A stretch of 64,000 nt of DNA from Poindextera sp963706385 (GTDB lineage Bacteria; Pseudomonadota; Alphaproteobacteria; Caulobacterales; Caulobacteraceae). Below, in pieces: positions 25,122 to 32,988 of this stretch. Each line of letters opens with the position of its first letter. Position 1 is the first letter of the stretch. The position numbers and the translations under genes are program-made. The stretch covers positions 2,418,001 to 2,482,000 of the forward strand of contig OY970153.1 in NCBI GenBank assembly GCA_963706385.1, in the 5' to 3' direction. A model generated the notes under the pieces. The model was not told the DNA's origin and made no database searches. It was given only the letters and a program-made list of their open reading frames with translations.

Positions 25122-26345
25122 TCAGGTCCTCTCGTGCGATGCGGCGCCGAGCGGATCGGGCAGGCCGAGGATCCGCTTGGAGATGATGTTGTTCTGGATC
25201 TCGAAGGAGCCGCCGTAGATGGTGGTGGCCTTGCCGCCGAGCCAGTTGCGCACGGCGGCCAGCTCCTCGGACGTAAAGCCCTCGCCCTCCCATCCCAGGC
25301 CCTGGGCGCCCAGAATCTCGACGAGCAGTTCCGCGCGTTGCTGGCCGATGGCCGAGCCGGCGTTCTTCATGATCGAGGTGGCCGCGCTGGGCCCCTGGTT
25401 CGACCGCGATTCCGCCATCGAACGCGTCGCCGTCAGGGCGAAGGCCCGAGCATCGATGTCGTGGGCGGCGATCCGCGCGCGAAGCTCCAGGTCGGCGATG
25501 CGGCCTTGTTCGTCGAGGCCGACATAGGTCTTGGCCAGCTCGTTGGGCGAAGCCCCGAACAGGCCGCGCGATCCGCTCCCGCCCCCGCCCGCGATGCCGC
25601 TGCGCTCATGCTGCAACAGGCGCTTGGCGATGGTCCAGCCGCCGTTCAGCGGGCCGACCAGATTGTCCTTGGGGACCTTCACGTCGGTGAAGAAGGTTTC
25701 GCAGAACGGTGAATTGCCGCTGATCAGCCGGATCGGGCGCACCTCGACGCCGGGCGAGCGCATGTCGATCAGGATGAAGCTGATGCCCTCATGCTTTTTC
25801 GTGGTGTCGGTCCGCACCAGGCAGAAACACCAGTCGGCGTACTGGGCGCCGGAGGTCCAGATCTTCTGGCCGTTGATCAGATAATGATCGCCCTTGTCCT
25901 CGCAGCGGGTTTGCAGCGAGGCCAGGTCCGAGCCCGCGCCCGGTTCGGAAAAACCCTGGCACCAGCGCAGGTCCGCGCGGACGATCGGCGGGATGTGGCG
26001 CTGCTTCTGCGCCTCCGTGCCGTATTCCAGCAAGGTCGGGCCGAACATCATCACGCCCATGCCGCCGATCGGGCTCCAGGCGCCGATGTGCGCCATCTCC
26101 TGCTGCAGCACCCGCGCCTCGGCGGCGGACAGGCCGCCCCCGCCACAGGCCTTGGGCCAGGTCGGGGTTCCCCAACCCTTTTCGCCCATCCCGCGGACCC
26201 AGAGTTTGAAATCCGCGTCCTGGGACGGGCCGCCCTCCTGGTACATCATCGCCCCGCGGCCCTTCAGGGACGGCGGGAAATTGGCCTCCAGCCAGCCCCG
26301 CGCCTCGGCGCGGAAGGCGTCGAGATCGCCGCCGAAATCAGCCAT
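25122..26345 (-). CDS. Acyl-CoA dehydrogenase family protein (paralog A)
   Basis: 407 residues from ATG 26345 (MADFGGDLDAFRAEARGWLE). Flavin region WCQGFSEPGAGSDLASLQTR and YLINGQKIWTSGAQYADWCF, C-terminal catalytic region TTIYGGSFEIQNNIISKRIL. It is the catalytic-type partner of the smaller dehydrogenase at 23981. It is a tandem paralog of the next gene: long stretches are near identical at protein and DNA level. A markedly AT-rich 45-bp stretch lies just upstream of its ribosome site and probably holds the promoter. Confidence 0.92.
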   Translation of the reverse strand: MADFGGDLDAFRAEARGWLEANFPPSLKGRGAMMYQEGGPSQDADFKLWVRGMGEKGWGTPTWPKACGGGGLSAAEARVLQQEMAHIGAWSPIGGMGVMMFGPTLLEYGTEAQKQRHIPPIVRADLRWCQGFSEPGAGSDLASLQTRCEDKGDHYLINGQKIWTSGAQYADWCFCLVRTDTTKKHEGISFILIDMRSPGVEVRPIRLISGNSPFCETFFTDVKVPKDNLVGPLNGGWTIAKRLLQHERSGIAGGGGSGSRGLFGASPNELAKTYVGLDEQGRIADLELRARIAAHDIDARAFALTATRSMAESRSNQGPSAATSIMKNAGSAIGQQRAELLVEILGAQGLGWEGEGFTSEELAAVRNWLGGKATTIYGGSFEIQNNIISKRILGLPDPLGAASHERT

Positions 26346-26404
26346 CGATCGCTCTCCCTCAAATCGACGTTCTGGAGTTGCGCCGTGGCTCGGGCGCGGC
26401 TCCG

Positions 26405-26455
26405 TCATGTTTGTGGTTATATAAGATATTGAAATTATAGAAAATTTTATTCAGA
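26405..26455. promoter_or_regulatory. AT-rich promoter-like stretch between dehydrogenase paralogs
   Basis: About 50 bp that are almost all A and T (a TATATAAGATATTG-like run and an AAAATTTTATT run) inside a genome region that is otherwise about 65-70% GC. It sits 60-110 bp upstream of paralog A's start and downstream of paralog B's stop, so it is a good candidate for a separate promoter or regulator site for the genes at 25122 and 23981. Confidence 0.4.
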
Positions 26456-26474
26456 CACAATCCTGGGTCCCTGA

Positions 26475-27686
26475 CTATTTTGGATCGGGCAGGCCGAGCA
26501 CGCGTTTGGAGACTACGTTTAGATTGACCTCCGAGGTGCCGCCTTCGATCGAATTGCCCTTCGAGCGCAGCCAGCCGCGGGTGGTGACAATCTCATTCGG
26601 CGCAAAACCCTCCCCCTCCCAGCCCAGGCCCTGGTGACCGAGAGTCTCGACCATCAGCTCGCTGCGCTCCTGGGCCAGGGCGGCGGCGGCGTATTTGATG
26701 ATCGAGGTCGCCGCGCTCGGCCCGTTGCCAGCGCGCGATTCCGCGGCCGCGCGGGCGAGCGTTAAATAGAAGCTCTGGAAATCCATCTTGTTGCGGGTGA
26801 TGCGCGAACGAAGATCAGCGTCGTCCACCGCGCCGGTCTCGTCGGCACCAACGTAGGTCTTGGCCAGTTCGCCGAGGTCGCCGGCCGCGCCGCCCGAGCC
26901 GAATCCGCCGGAGATGTTCTGCCGCTCGTACTGCAGCAGCCGTTTGGCGATCTCCCAGCCGCCGTTCACCTGGCCCACAAGATTGGCCTTGGGGACCTTC
27001 ACGTCGGTGAAGAAGGTCTCGCAGAACGGGCTCTCGCCGGAGATCAGTTTGATCGGTCGGGTCTCGACGCCGGGGCTGGACATATCGATCAGGATGAAGC
27101 TGACGCCCTCGTGCTTCTTGGCGGTGTCGGTGCGCACCAGACAGAAGCACCAGTCGGCCTTGTTGGCGTACGAGGTCCAGATCTTCTGGCCGTTGATCAG
27201 CCAGTGGCCGCCCTTGTCCTCGCAGCGGGTCTGCAGCGAGGCCAGGTCCGAGCCCGCGCCTGGCTCCGAATAGCCCTGGCACCAGCGGATCTCGCCGCGC
27301 ACGATTTTGGGCAGGTGCTCCTGCTTCTGGGCCTCGCTGGCGTACTCAAGCAGCACCGGGCCCAGCATCCAAAGGCCGAACGAGGCGAGCGGCGCGCGAT
27401 AGCCGCCGCGGGAGATCTCCTGGTCCAGCACCCGCGCCTCGGCGCTCGACAAGCCGCCGCCGCCGTAGGTTTTGGGCCAAGTCGGCGCGGTCCAGCCGCG
27501 CGCCGCCAGCTTGCGCATCCAGGCGATATGGGGGTCGGTGTGGTTGTCCGCGAAGGCGCGGCCGCCCCAGCTCGCCTCCGGGTCGACCTTGGTTTTCGGA
27601 TCGCGCAACTCGGCCGGATAGTTGGCCGCCAGCCAGGCGCGCGCCTCGGCGCGAAAGGCCTCTGGATCGCCGCCGAAATCCGCCAT
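26475..27686 (-). CDS. Acyl-CoA dehydrogenase family protein (paralog B)
   Basis: 403 residues from ATG 27686 (MADFGGDPEAFRAEARAWLA). Shares with paralog A the block WCQGYSEPGAGSDLASLQTR, INGQKIWTSYANKADWCFCL, and FCETFFTDVKVPKANLVGQV; its catalytic-region motif is EGGTSEVNLNVVSKRVLGLP. Tandem duplication with later divergence is the simplest explanation. It is the first gene of the three-dehydrogenase run. Confidence 0.92.
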   Translation of the reverse strand: MADFGGDPEAFRAEARAWLAANYPAELRDPKTKVDPEASWGGRAFADNHTDPHIAWMRKLAARGWTAPTWPKTYGGGGLSSAEARVLDQEISRGGYRAPLASFGLWMLGPVLLEYASEAQKQEHLPKIVRGEIRWCQGYSEPGAGSDLASLQTRCEDKGGHWLINGQKIWTSYANKADWCFCLVRTDTAKKHEGVSFILIDMSSPGVETRPIKLISGESPFCETFFTDVKVPKANLVGQVNGGWEIAKRLLQYERQNISGGFGSGGAAGDLGELAKTYVGADETGAVDDADLRSRITRNKMDFQSFYLTLARAAAESRAGNGPSAATSIIKYAAAALAQERSELMVETLGHQGLGWEGEGFAPNEIVTTRGWLRSKGNSIEGGTSEVNLNVVSKRVLGLPDPK

Positions 27687-27883
27687 CGATTCCCGCTCCC
27701 AAAATCCCGCCCCGATCACGCCGGGGCTTGCAATGGCCGCCAACTTACCGCACGGCCGCGGTCGCGCAAACTGACTCCGGCGTCGTTTTCACTCTGCGCC
27801 ATGCGCGAGGGTTCTGAAATTCGACGCGCTTCAGGCTATGCTTGGCCGCGAGGGATTTGCGCCGAGGCGCGACAAGGATCGGC

Positions 27884-29602
27884 ATGGGTTTGCTTCGCGA
27901 GTTCAGGTCCGCGGCGCTTGAGATCGCGCCAACGGCGTCCGCGGCCCTGACCCTGGCGGCTGGGGTGATGCTCCTGGTGTCTGGCGCGACGCCGTCCGAT
28001 CCGGAGCGCTTCCTGTTCATCTCCAAGGTCGCGCCGCTCTATCTGATCGAGATCAGCCATTTTCTGTCCTCGATCCTGGGCTTGGTCCTGGTGCTGCTGG
28101 CGTTCGGGCTTCGCCGGCGGCTGGACGCGGCCTGGGTGGCGACAGTGGGGGTCGTGGCGACCGCGGCGGTGCTGGCTCTGCTCAAGGGCTTCAACTGGCC
28201 GGAGACCGCTGCCTTGGCGTTGTTGTGGTTGCTGCTCCTACCGCTGCATCCGGCCTTCCCGCGCACCTCGCGCCTGACCCGCATGGAGATCACCCCGGGC
28301 TGGCTGCTGTCGGCCTTCGCCGCGGTCGCCGGCGCCGCCGCGCTCGGCTGGTGGTCGTTCAGCCACGCCGACTATTCCGACACTCTGTGGTGGAAGGCGC
28401 TGACCGACGCCGACGCCACCCGCTCGCTGCGCGCCTCGGCCGGCGCGGCGATTTTGCTGCTGGCGGTGGGGCTGTGGCGAATGCTGGCGACCCCGGCCAC
28501 CCCGCCGATCGTCGGCGACGACGATCCCCAGTTCGAGCGGGTCCGGGCCATCCTGGCCAGCGCCGAGGACGCTGAGCCGTCGGCCAACTTGGCGCTGTTG
28601 GGCGACAAGCGGTTCTTGTTCTCGCAGTCCGGCGAGAGCTTCTTGATGTTCGGCGTGCGCGGGCGCTCGTGGATCGCGCTCGGCCCACCGGTGGGCAAGC
28701 GCGAGGAGCGGATCGAGCTGCTCTGGCGGTTTCGCGAGCTGGCCGACGCCCACGCCGCTCGCCCAGCCCTCTACGCCATCGGCCCCGACATCCTGCCCGA
28801 GGTGGTCGAGCTGGGCCTTTCGATCCAGAAGACCGGCGAGTCGGCCACCGTTGCCCTGGACGGCTTTTCGCTCCAGGGCCGCCGGCGCGACGTGCTGCGC
28901 CGCAACTGGCGTAAAGCCGGCGAGACCGGGGCTGTGTTCGAGGTCTTGCCGCGCGAGGCCGTGCGCTCGCGGATGGACGAACTCAAGCGGGTCTCCGACG
29001 CCTGGCTCCGCCGCCAGGTCGGCGGCGACAAGCGGTTTTCCATGGGTGGGTTCGAGCCGCGCTATGTGGCCGAATTCCCCTGCGCGGTGGTGCGAGTGGA
29101 TGGGCGGATCGTCGCCTTCGCCACCATCTGGACCACCGCCGACCGCTCGTCCTTCTCGATGGACCTAATGCGCTACGACGAGGCGGCGCCCAAGAACGTG
29201 ATGGATTTCCTGTTCGTCGAGCTTCTGCAGTGGGGCCGGCGCGAGGGTTACGTGGCGTTCGAATTCGGCATGGCGCCGCTGGCGGGTCTCGAGGACCGTC
29301 CGCTGGCGCCGATCATGTCCAGGGTCGGCCGGCTTCTGTTTGAGCGCGGCGAGGAGCTGTACAATTTCCGCGGGGTGCGCCGGTACAAGGACAAGTACGA
29401 TCCGATCTGGCAGCCGCGCTATATCGCCGCGCCGCACAAGTGGGCGATTCCCGTTCTCTTGGCCGACATGGGGCTTTTGTCGTCCGGTGGGGTCTCCGGC
29501 TTGGCCAAGCGCCCGCGCCGCGGTGAGATCCCGGTCCCTCCGGTCACGGAGCCTCCACTTCCGGCCAGCGAGGGGGAGCCGCAACCTTTCATCAAGCCTT
29601 AA
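27884..29602 (+). CDS. MprF-type phosphatidylglycerol aminoacyl-transferase (synthase half only)
   Basis: 572 residues from ATG 27884. About six membrane helices in the first 200 residues are followed by the soluble DUF2156 GNAT-fold domain that transfers an amino acid from tRNA to phosphatidylglycerol: NLALLGDKRFLFSQSGESFL, RGRSWIALGPPVGKREERIE, the GRRRDVLRRNWRKAG stretch, SMGGFEPRYVAEFPCAVVRV and FEFGMAPLAGLEDRP with LYNFRGVRRYKDKYDPIWQP. Full MprF proteins have about 850 residues with an extra N-terminal flippase; that part is absent and no fragment of it is visible upstream. The role is probably to make aminoacylated lipids that lower envelope negative charge. Lys versus Ala specificity is not decided. 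Confidence 0.85.
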   Translation: MGLLREFRSAALEIAPTASAALTLAAGVMLLVSGATPSDPERFLFISKVAPLYLIEISHFLSSILGLVLVLLAFGLRRRLDAAWVATVGVVATAAVLALLKGFNWPETAALALLWLLLLPLHPAFPRTSRLTRMEITPGWLLSAFAAVAGAAALGWWSFSHADYSDTLWWKALTDADATRSLRASAGAAILLLAVGLWRMLATPATPPIVGDDDPQFERVRAILASAEDAEPSANLALLGDKRFLFSQSGESFLMFGVRGRSWIALGPPVGKREERIELLWRFRELADAHAARPALYAIGPDILPEVVELGLSIQKTGESATVALDGFSLQGRRRDVLRRNWRKAGETGAVFEVLPREAVRSRMDELKRVSDAWLRRQVGGDKRFSMGGFEPRYVAEFPCAVVRVDGRIVAFATIWTTADRSSFSMDLMRYDEAAPKNVMDFLFVELLQWGRREGYVAFEFGMAPLAGLEDRPLAPIMSRVGRLLFERGEELYNFRGVRRYKDKYDPIWQPRYIAAPHKWAIPVLLADMGLLSSGGVSGLAKRPRRGEIPVPPVTEPPLPASEGEPQPFIKP

Positions 29603-29613
29603 CGATCCGTTAA
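29599..29613. promoter_or_regulatory. Putative CtrA-binding box upstream of podJ
   Basis: Perfect TTAA-N7-TTAA followed by C. The first half site contains the stop codon of the gene at 27884, and the box is 154-168 bp ahead of the podJ start codon. CtrA recognises this consensus in Caulobacter crescentus, where podJ is cell-cycle controlled. Confidence 0.5.
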
Positions 29614-29730
29614 CGCTTGATGCGTGAGCTCGTCATGGGCGGGACCGCGTGCGGCGATATCATCCACAGATGATCCGACCCGACGCTATATTTGGTGTCG
29701 CTGGCGCGTTTACACGCCAAGCATTGATAG

Positions 29731-29745
29731 TTAGCGTCCAGTTAA
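29731..29745. promoter_or_regulatory. Second CtrA-like box (TTAG-N7-TTAA) upstream of podJ
   Basis: Half sites TTAG and TTAA separated by seven bases, 22-36 bp upstream of the podJ ATG, one mismatch from the consensus. A GANTC site for the CcrM methylase (GATTC, 29760-29764) lies between this box and the start codon, which fits replication-linked transcription. Confidence 0.4.
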
Positions 29746-29766
29746 CGTGCTTGGAGAGCGATTCGG

Positions 29767-32757
29767 ATGACCGCGGGGACGCCGTGGAGCGTGAAGGGCA
29801 TCGATCCGAAGGCGCGTGAGATCGCCAAGGATCTCGCACGCAGATCGGGCATGACGCTCGGCGAATGGCTGAACCAGGTGATCCTCGAGGACGAGACCCC
29901 GGTGGAAGAAGCCCCCCGTTACCCGACCTTTGGCCGCCACGCGCCGTCGACCCGGATTCGGTATGAGGACTATTCACGCCCGGTGGAGGACGCCTTCCGG
30001 GTAAGCGACACGCTAGGCCGGTTGTCGGCGCGGATCGAGGCCGCCGAGCAACGCTCGGCGGGGGCGATCGGCGGCATCGAGCAGGCGGTGGCCAATCTGA
30101 TGGCGCGCTTGGACGGCTCCGAACGCGACCGGAACGCCGTCGGCGCCCGGATAGAGGGTGCGCTCGACGGCCTGCGCGCTGAACAGACCCGGACCGCCGA
30201 ACGGCTGCGCAAGATCGAACATGGCGTCGCCGAAGCGCGTCCCGGCGAGACGCTGAAGGCGCTGGAAGGCGTGTTGGCCAAGGTCGCGAGCCAGGTCCAC
30301 GACAGCCAGGGCCGCACGTCCGAAACTTTCAGTGGCATGCGCCAGGAGTTGGATGGAGTCCACGAGCGGTTGGACGCCGCCTTTACCGAAAGCGCGGCGC
30401 GCGAGTTGGTCGAAACCGTCGTCTCGCGAATGTCGACCCGGATCGAGCAGGCCGAGCGGCGCACCGCCGACGCGCTCCGCGATATGGAAGGCGCCTTCGC
30501 CGAGCTTGAGATCAGGCTGAAGGCCACCGAGACTCGGCTGGAGAGCGGCCAGGAGCCGCGGCTGGAGGCCTTGGCCGCCGCCCTGACCGACCAGATGGAC
30601 GCAGTGCGGGCCGAGATGGCCGAGGCCATTCGCGCCAGCGCCACCGATGGACGCTTCGAGCGGATGGAACAGGCGGTGGAGGAAATCTCCGGCCATGTCC
30701 GCGCGGCCGAGCAACGATCCGCCGGCGCCATAGAAAAGATGGGGCGTGAACTCCTGCGCATGGCCGACACCCTGACGCATAGCGTTCAGGAGGCCGAGCA
30801 GCGTTCCAACCAGGCGATCGCTCAGGTCAGCGGCGAAGTGGCCCGCGTCGCCGACGCGGTCGGCGCGCAGGCGCTCGAACGGCTCGGCGGAGAGATCACC
30901 CGCATCACCGAACGGTTGACCGAGCGGATCGCCAACGCCGAACGCCGGTCGGCCCAAGCGATCGACGATGTGGGCGACCAGGTCGCGCGGGCGACCGAGC
31001 GGTTGCAGGATCGCCAGGAGCGCGCCACGACCGATCTGGTCGAACGCATTCGCCTTAGCGAAGAGCGCACCGCGCGCTTGCTCGAGGGCGCGCGTGGACG
31101 GATCGATCAAGGTTTGGCGAAGGTCCAGGGCCTTCCTGTCGAGACCGCCCTGACGGCGCCCCAGCCGGGTGGGGCGCTGGCCCATGAAGCCTATGCCGAT
31201 CCCGCGGTGGCCCCGTTTGGCGACGATACCCTCGCCGCGCCCGCTCCCGACTTGGACGATGCGGCCGCGCACGAGGTCGGGCGGTTCACCTCGCCGGTCG
31301 AGCCGGAGGCCGAGGCCGGCGCCCTCGCAGAGGATGGCGAATTCGTTCAGCCGGCTCACGCCGAAGGTGAGCCGCAGGATTACGGCGCCGGCCTGTTTGC
31401 GGCCTCCGAAGAGTTGGCGGTCGAGGACGATTGGAGTTCGCCGGCGCCCGCCGAGGGGAATGAGGACCTTGAGGCTCGCGAGACCGGGGTCCATGAGCTT
31501 GAAGCCCGGGAAAGCGACGCCTTCGAGCTTCAGGTTCATGAGCGCCCCGCCGCCCCCGAGGCCGCCAGCGACGACTTCCACCCGGCCCAGCCGGCGGCGC
31601 CGATGACGACCCGGGAGCTGATCGAACAGGCTCGGGCCGCGGCCAGGGCCGCCTCTTCGGGTCAGGACGCCAAAGCGCGGGGCAAGGACACCCGGGCCGG
31701 CTCGCTGTTTGGCGGCAAGAAGAAGCGCGGTGGCTCGGTCATGCGCGCCGCGCTGATGGTTTCCGGCGGCGCCGCTGCCGTGGGCGTGGCGCTGGCGGGC
31801 TACGTGATCCTGTCGGACAAGCCGCGCGGCGCCTTGCCCGAACGGGTGGCCGAGGCCCTCGGCGTGGAAGCCCCGCAGGCGGCTCATTCGGCGACCGGCG
31901 ATGTCGCGCCGAACCCGCTGGCGGCCGTCGCCCTCGCCCCCAAGCCGATCGCCGACCAGATGGCCGCCGCCGATCAGCAACAGGCCAACCCACCGGCCGC
32001 GAACGGCGCCGGCGGCGCGGAGCTTTACAACGACGCCGTCCGCCGCATCGAGTCCAAGGACAAGACCGGGGTGACGGTGCTGCAAAAGGCCGCCAACCTC
32101 GGCTATGCTCCGGCCCAGTTCTATCTCGCCAAGCTCTATGAGGACGGTCAGGCCGGTCTGCCGAAGGACATGGTCGAGGCCCGGCGCTGGACCGAGCGGG
32201 CGGCCCAGGGTGGCGATCGCAAGGCGATGCACAACATGGCGCTCTACTTCTTCGAGGGCGTCGGCGGGCCGAAGAACCTGACCAGCGCCGCCGAATGGTT
32301 CCATCGGGCGGCCGACCTTGGCTTGGTGGACAGCCAGTACAATCTGGCGCGGCTCTACGAGGAGGGCTTCGGGGTCGCGCAGAACCCGGCCGAAGCCTAC
32401 AAATGGTATCTGATCGCGGCGCGCTCGGGCGACGGTGAGTCGCGGATGAGCGCGCTTCGGATCAAGAGCCAGTTGTCGGCCGAAGCGCAGAACGCCGCCG
32501 AGCGCGCGGCCGAAGGCTTCCAGCCCCAGACCGCCCAGCCGGCGCAGACTGGGGCTGGCGGGGATGCGTCGAGCTTGGCCGTCGCTCAGCGCGCCCTCTC
32601 CAAGCTCGGCTTCTATCAGGGGCCGTTCGACGGGTCAGTCTCGCCGGCGCTGAAGCTGGCCATCGCCGCCTATCAGCGCGGCCAGGGCCTGCCGGCCACC
32701 GGCCAGCTCGATCCCGCCCTGACGCAGCGTCTGGCGACGGTGGACCAGCAGCAGTAG
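29767..32757 (+). CDS. podJ: PodJ-like polar localization factor
   Basis: 996 residues, the size of C. crescentus PodJ. Order: conserved N-terminal segment (PWSVKGIDPKAREIAKDLAR, then TLGEWLNQVI), a long cytoplasmic coiled coil (about 75-460) made of repeated AEQRSAGAI/ERITE-like units, an acidic disordered linker (460-640), one membrane helix (about 661-681), three or so Sel1/TPR-like repeats in the periplasm (754-888), and a C-terminal peptidoglycan-binding domain (937-993). PodJ marks the new pole and recruits pili, flagellar and holdfast factors; the periplasmic part is clipped during the cycle. CtrA-like boxes and a GANTC site sit upstream. Functional identity is inferred from architecture. 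Confidence 0.87.
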   Translation: MTAGTPWSVKGIDPKAREIAKDLARRSGMTLGEWLNQVILEDETPVEEAPRYPTFGRHAPSTRIRYEDYSRPVEDAFRVSDTLGRLSARIEAAEQRSAGAIGGIEQAVANLMARLDGSERDRNAVGARIEGALDGLRAEQTRTAERLRKIEHGVAEARPGETLKALEGVLAKVASQVHDSQGRTSETFSGMRQELDGVHERLDAAFTESAARELVETVVSRMSTRIEQAERRTADALRDMEGAFAELEIRLKATETRLESGQEPRLEALAAALTDQMDAVRAEMAEAIRASATDGRFERMEQAVEEISGHVRAAEQRSAGAIEKMGRELLRMADTLTHSVQEAEQRSNQAIAQVSGEVARVADAVGAQALERLGGEITRITERLTERIANAERRSAQAIDDVGDQVARATERLQDRQERATTDLVERIRLSEERTARLLEGARGRIDQGLAKVQGLPVETALTAPQPGGALAHEAYADPAVAPFGDDTLAAPAPDLDDAAAHEVGRFTSPVEPEAEAGALAEDGEFVQPAHAEGEPQDYGAGLFAASEELAVEDDWSSPAPAEGNEDLEARETGVHELEARESDAFELQVHERPAAPEAASDDFHPAQPAAPMTTRELIEQARAAARAASSGQDAKARGKDTRAGSLFGGKKKRGGSVMRAALMVSGGAAAVGVALAGYVILSDKPRGALPERVAEALGVEAPQAAHSATGDVAPNPLAAVALAPKPIADQMAAADQQQANPPAANGAGGAELYNDAVRRIESKDKTGVTVLQKAANLGYAPAQFYLAKLYEDGQAGLPKDMVEARRWTERAAQGGDRKAMHNMALYFFEGVGGPKNLTSAAEWFHRAADLGLVDSQYNLARLYEEGFGVAQNPAEAYKWYLIAARSGDGESRMSALRIKSQLSAEAQNAAERAAEGFQPQTAQPAQTGAGGDASSLAVAQRALSKLGFYQGPFDGSVSPALKLAIAAYQRGQGLPATGQLDPALTQRLATVDQQQ

Positions 32758-32988
32758 TCTCTAATCGCCGACCAGCCGCGACCAAGCGATGGCGTGAGCC
32801 GATTGGGGCCCAGGGTACCGACGCGTGTCTTTTTAACCATCGCCATTCATGCGCGATGCCTATGGTATGTTCGCGTTTTGTTTCGATGATGTGGAGCGCG
32901 ACGCTCCGTCACGCCACGCGCGTTAACCATTCGTTTACGATCTACGTTCCCGTTCCGTTTCGTGACGCGATCAGCTACCAGTCTGCGC
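32758..32988. other. Intergenic region with a CtrA-like half-matched box
   Basis: 231 bp between podJ and the helicase gene. It contains one TTAA-N7-TTTA box at 32923-32937 (one mismatch from the CtrA consensus), about 50 bp upstream of the helicase start. No hairpin terminator with a T-tract was found after podJ. Confidence 0.35.

Noticed and set aside
30000..31150. Repeat array or CRISPR-like signal in podJ
   Set aside because: The repeats are in frame and encode coiled-coil heptads with varying sequence; spacing is not CRISPR-like.
30013..32304. Long minus-strand open frame (763 codons) opposite podJ
   Set aside because: Shadow of the coiled-coil repeats; no ribosome site or recognised domain.
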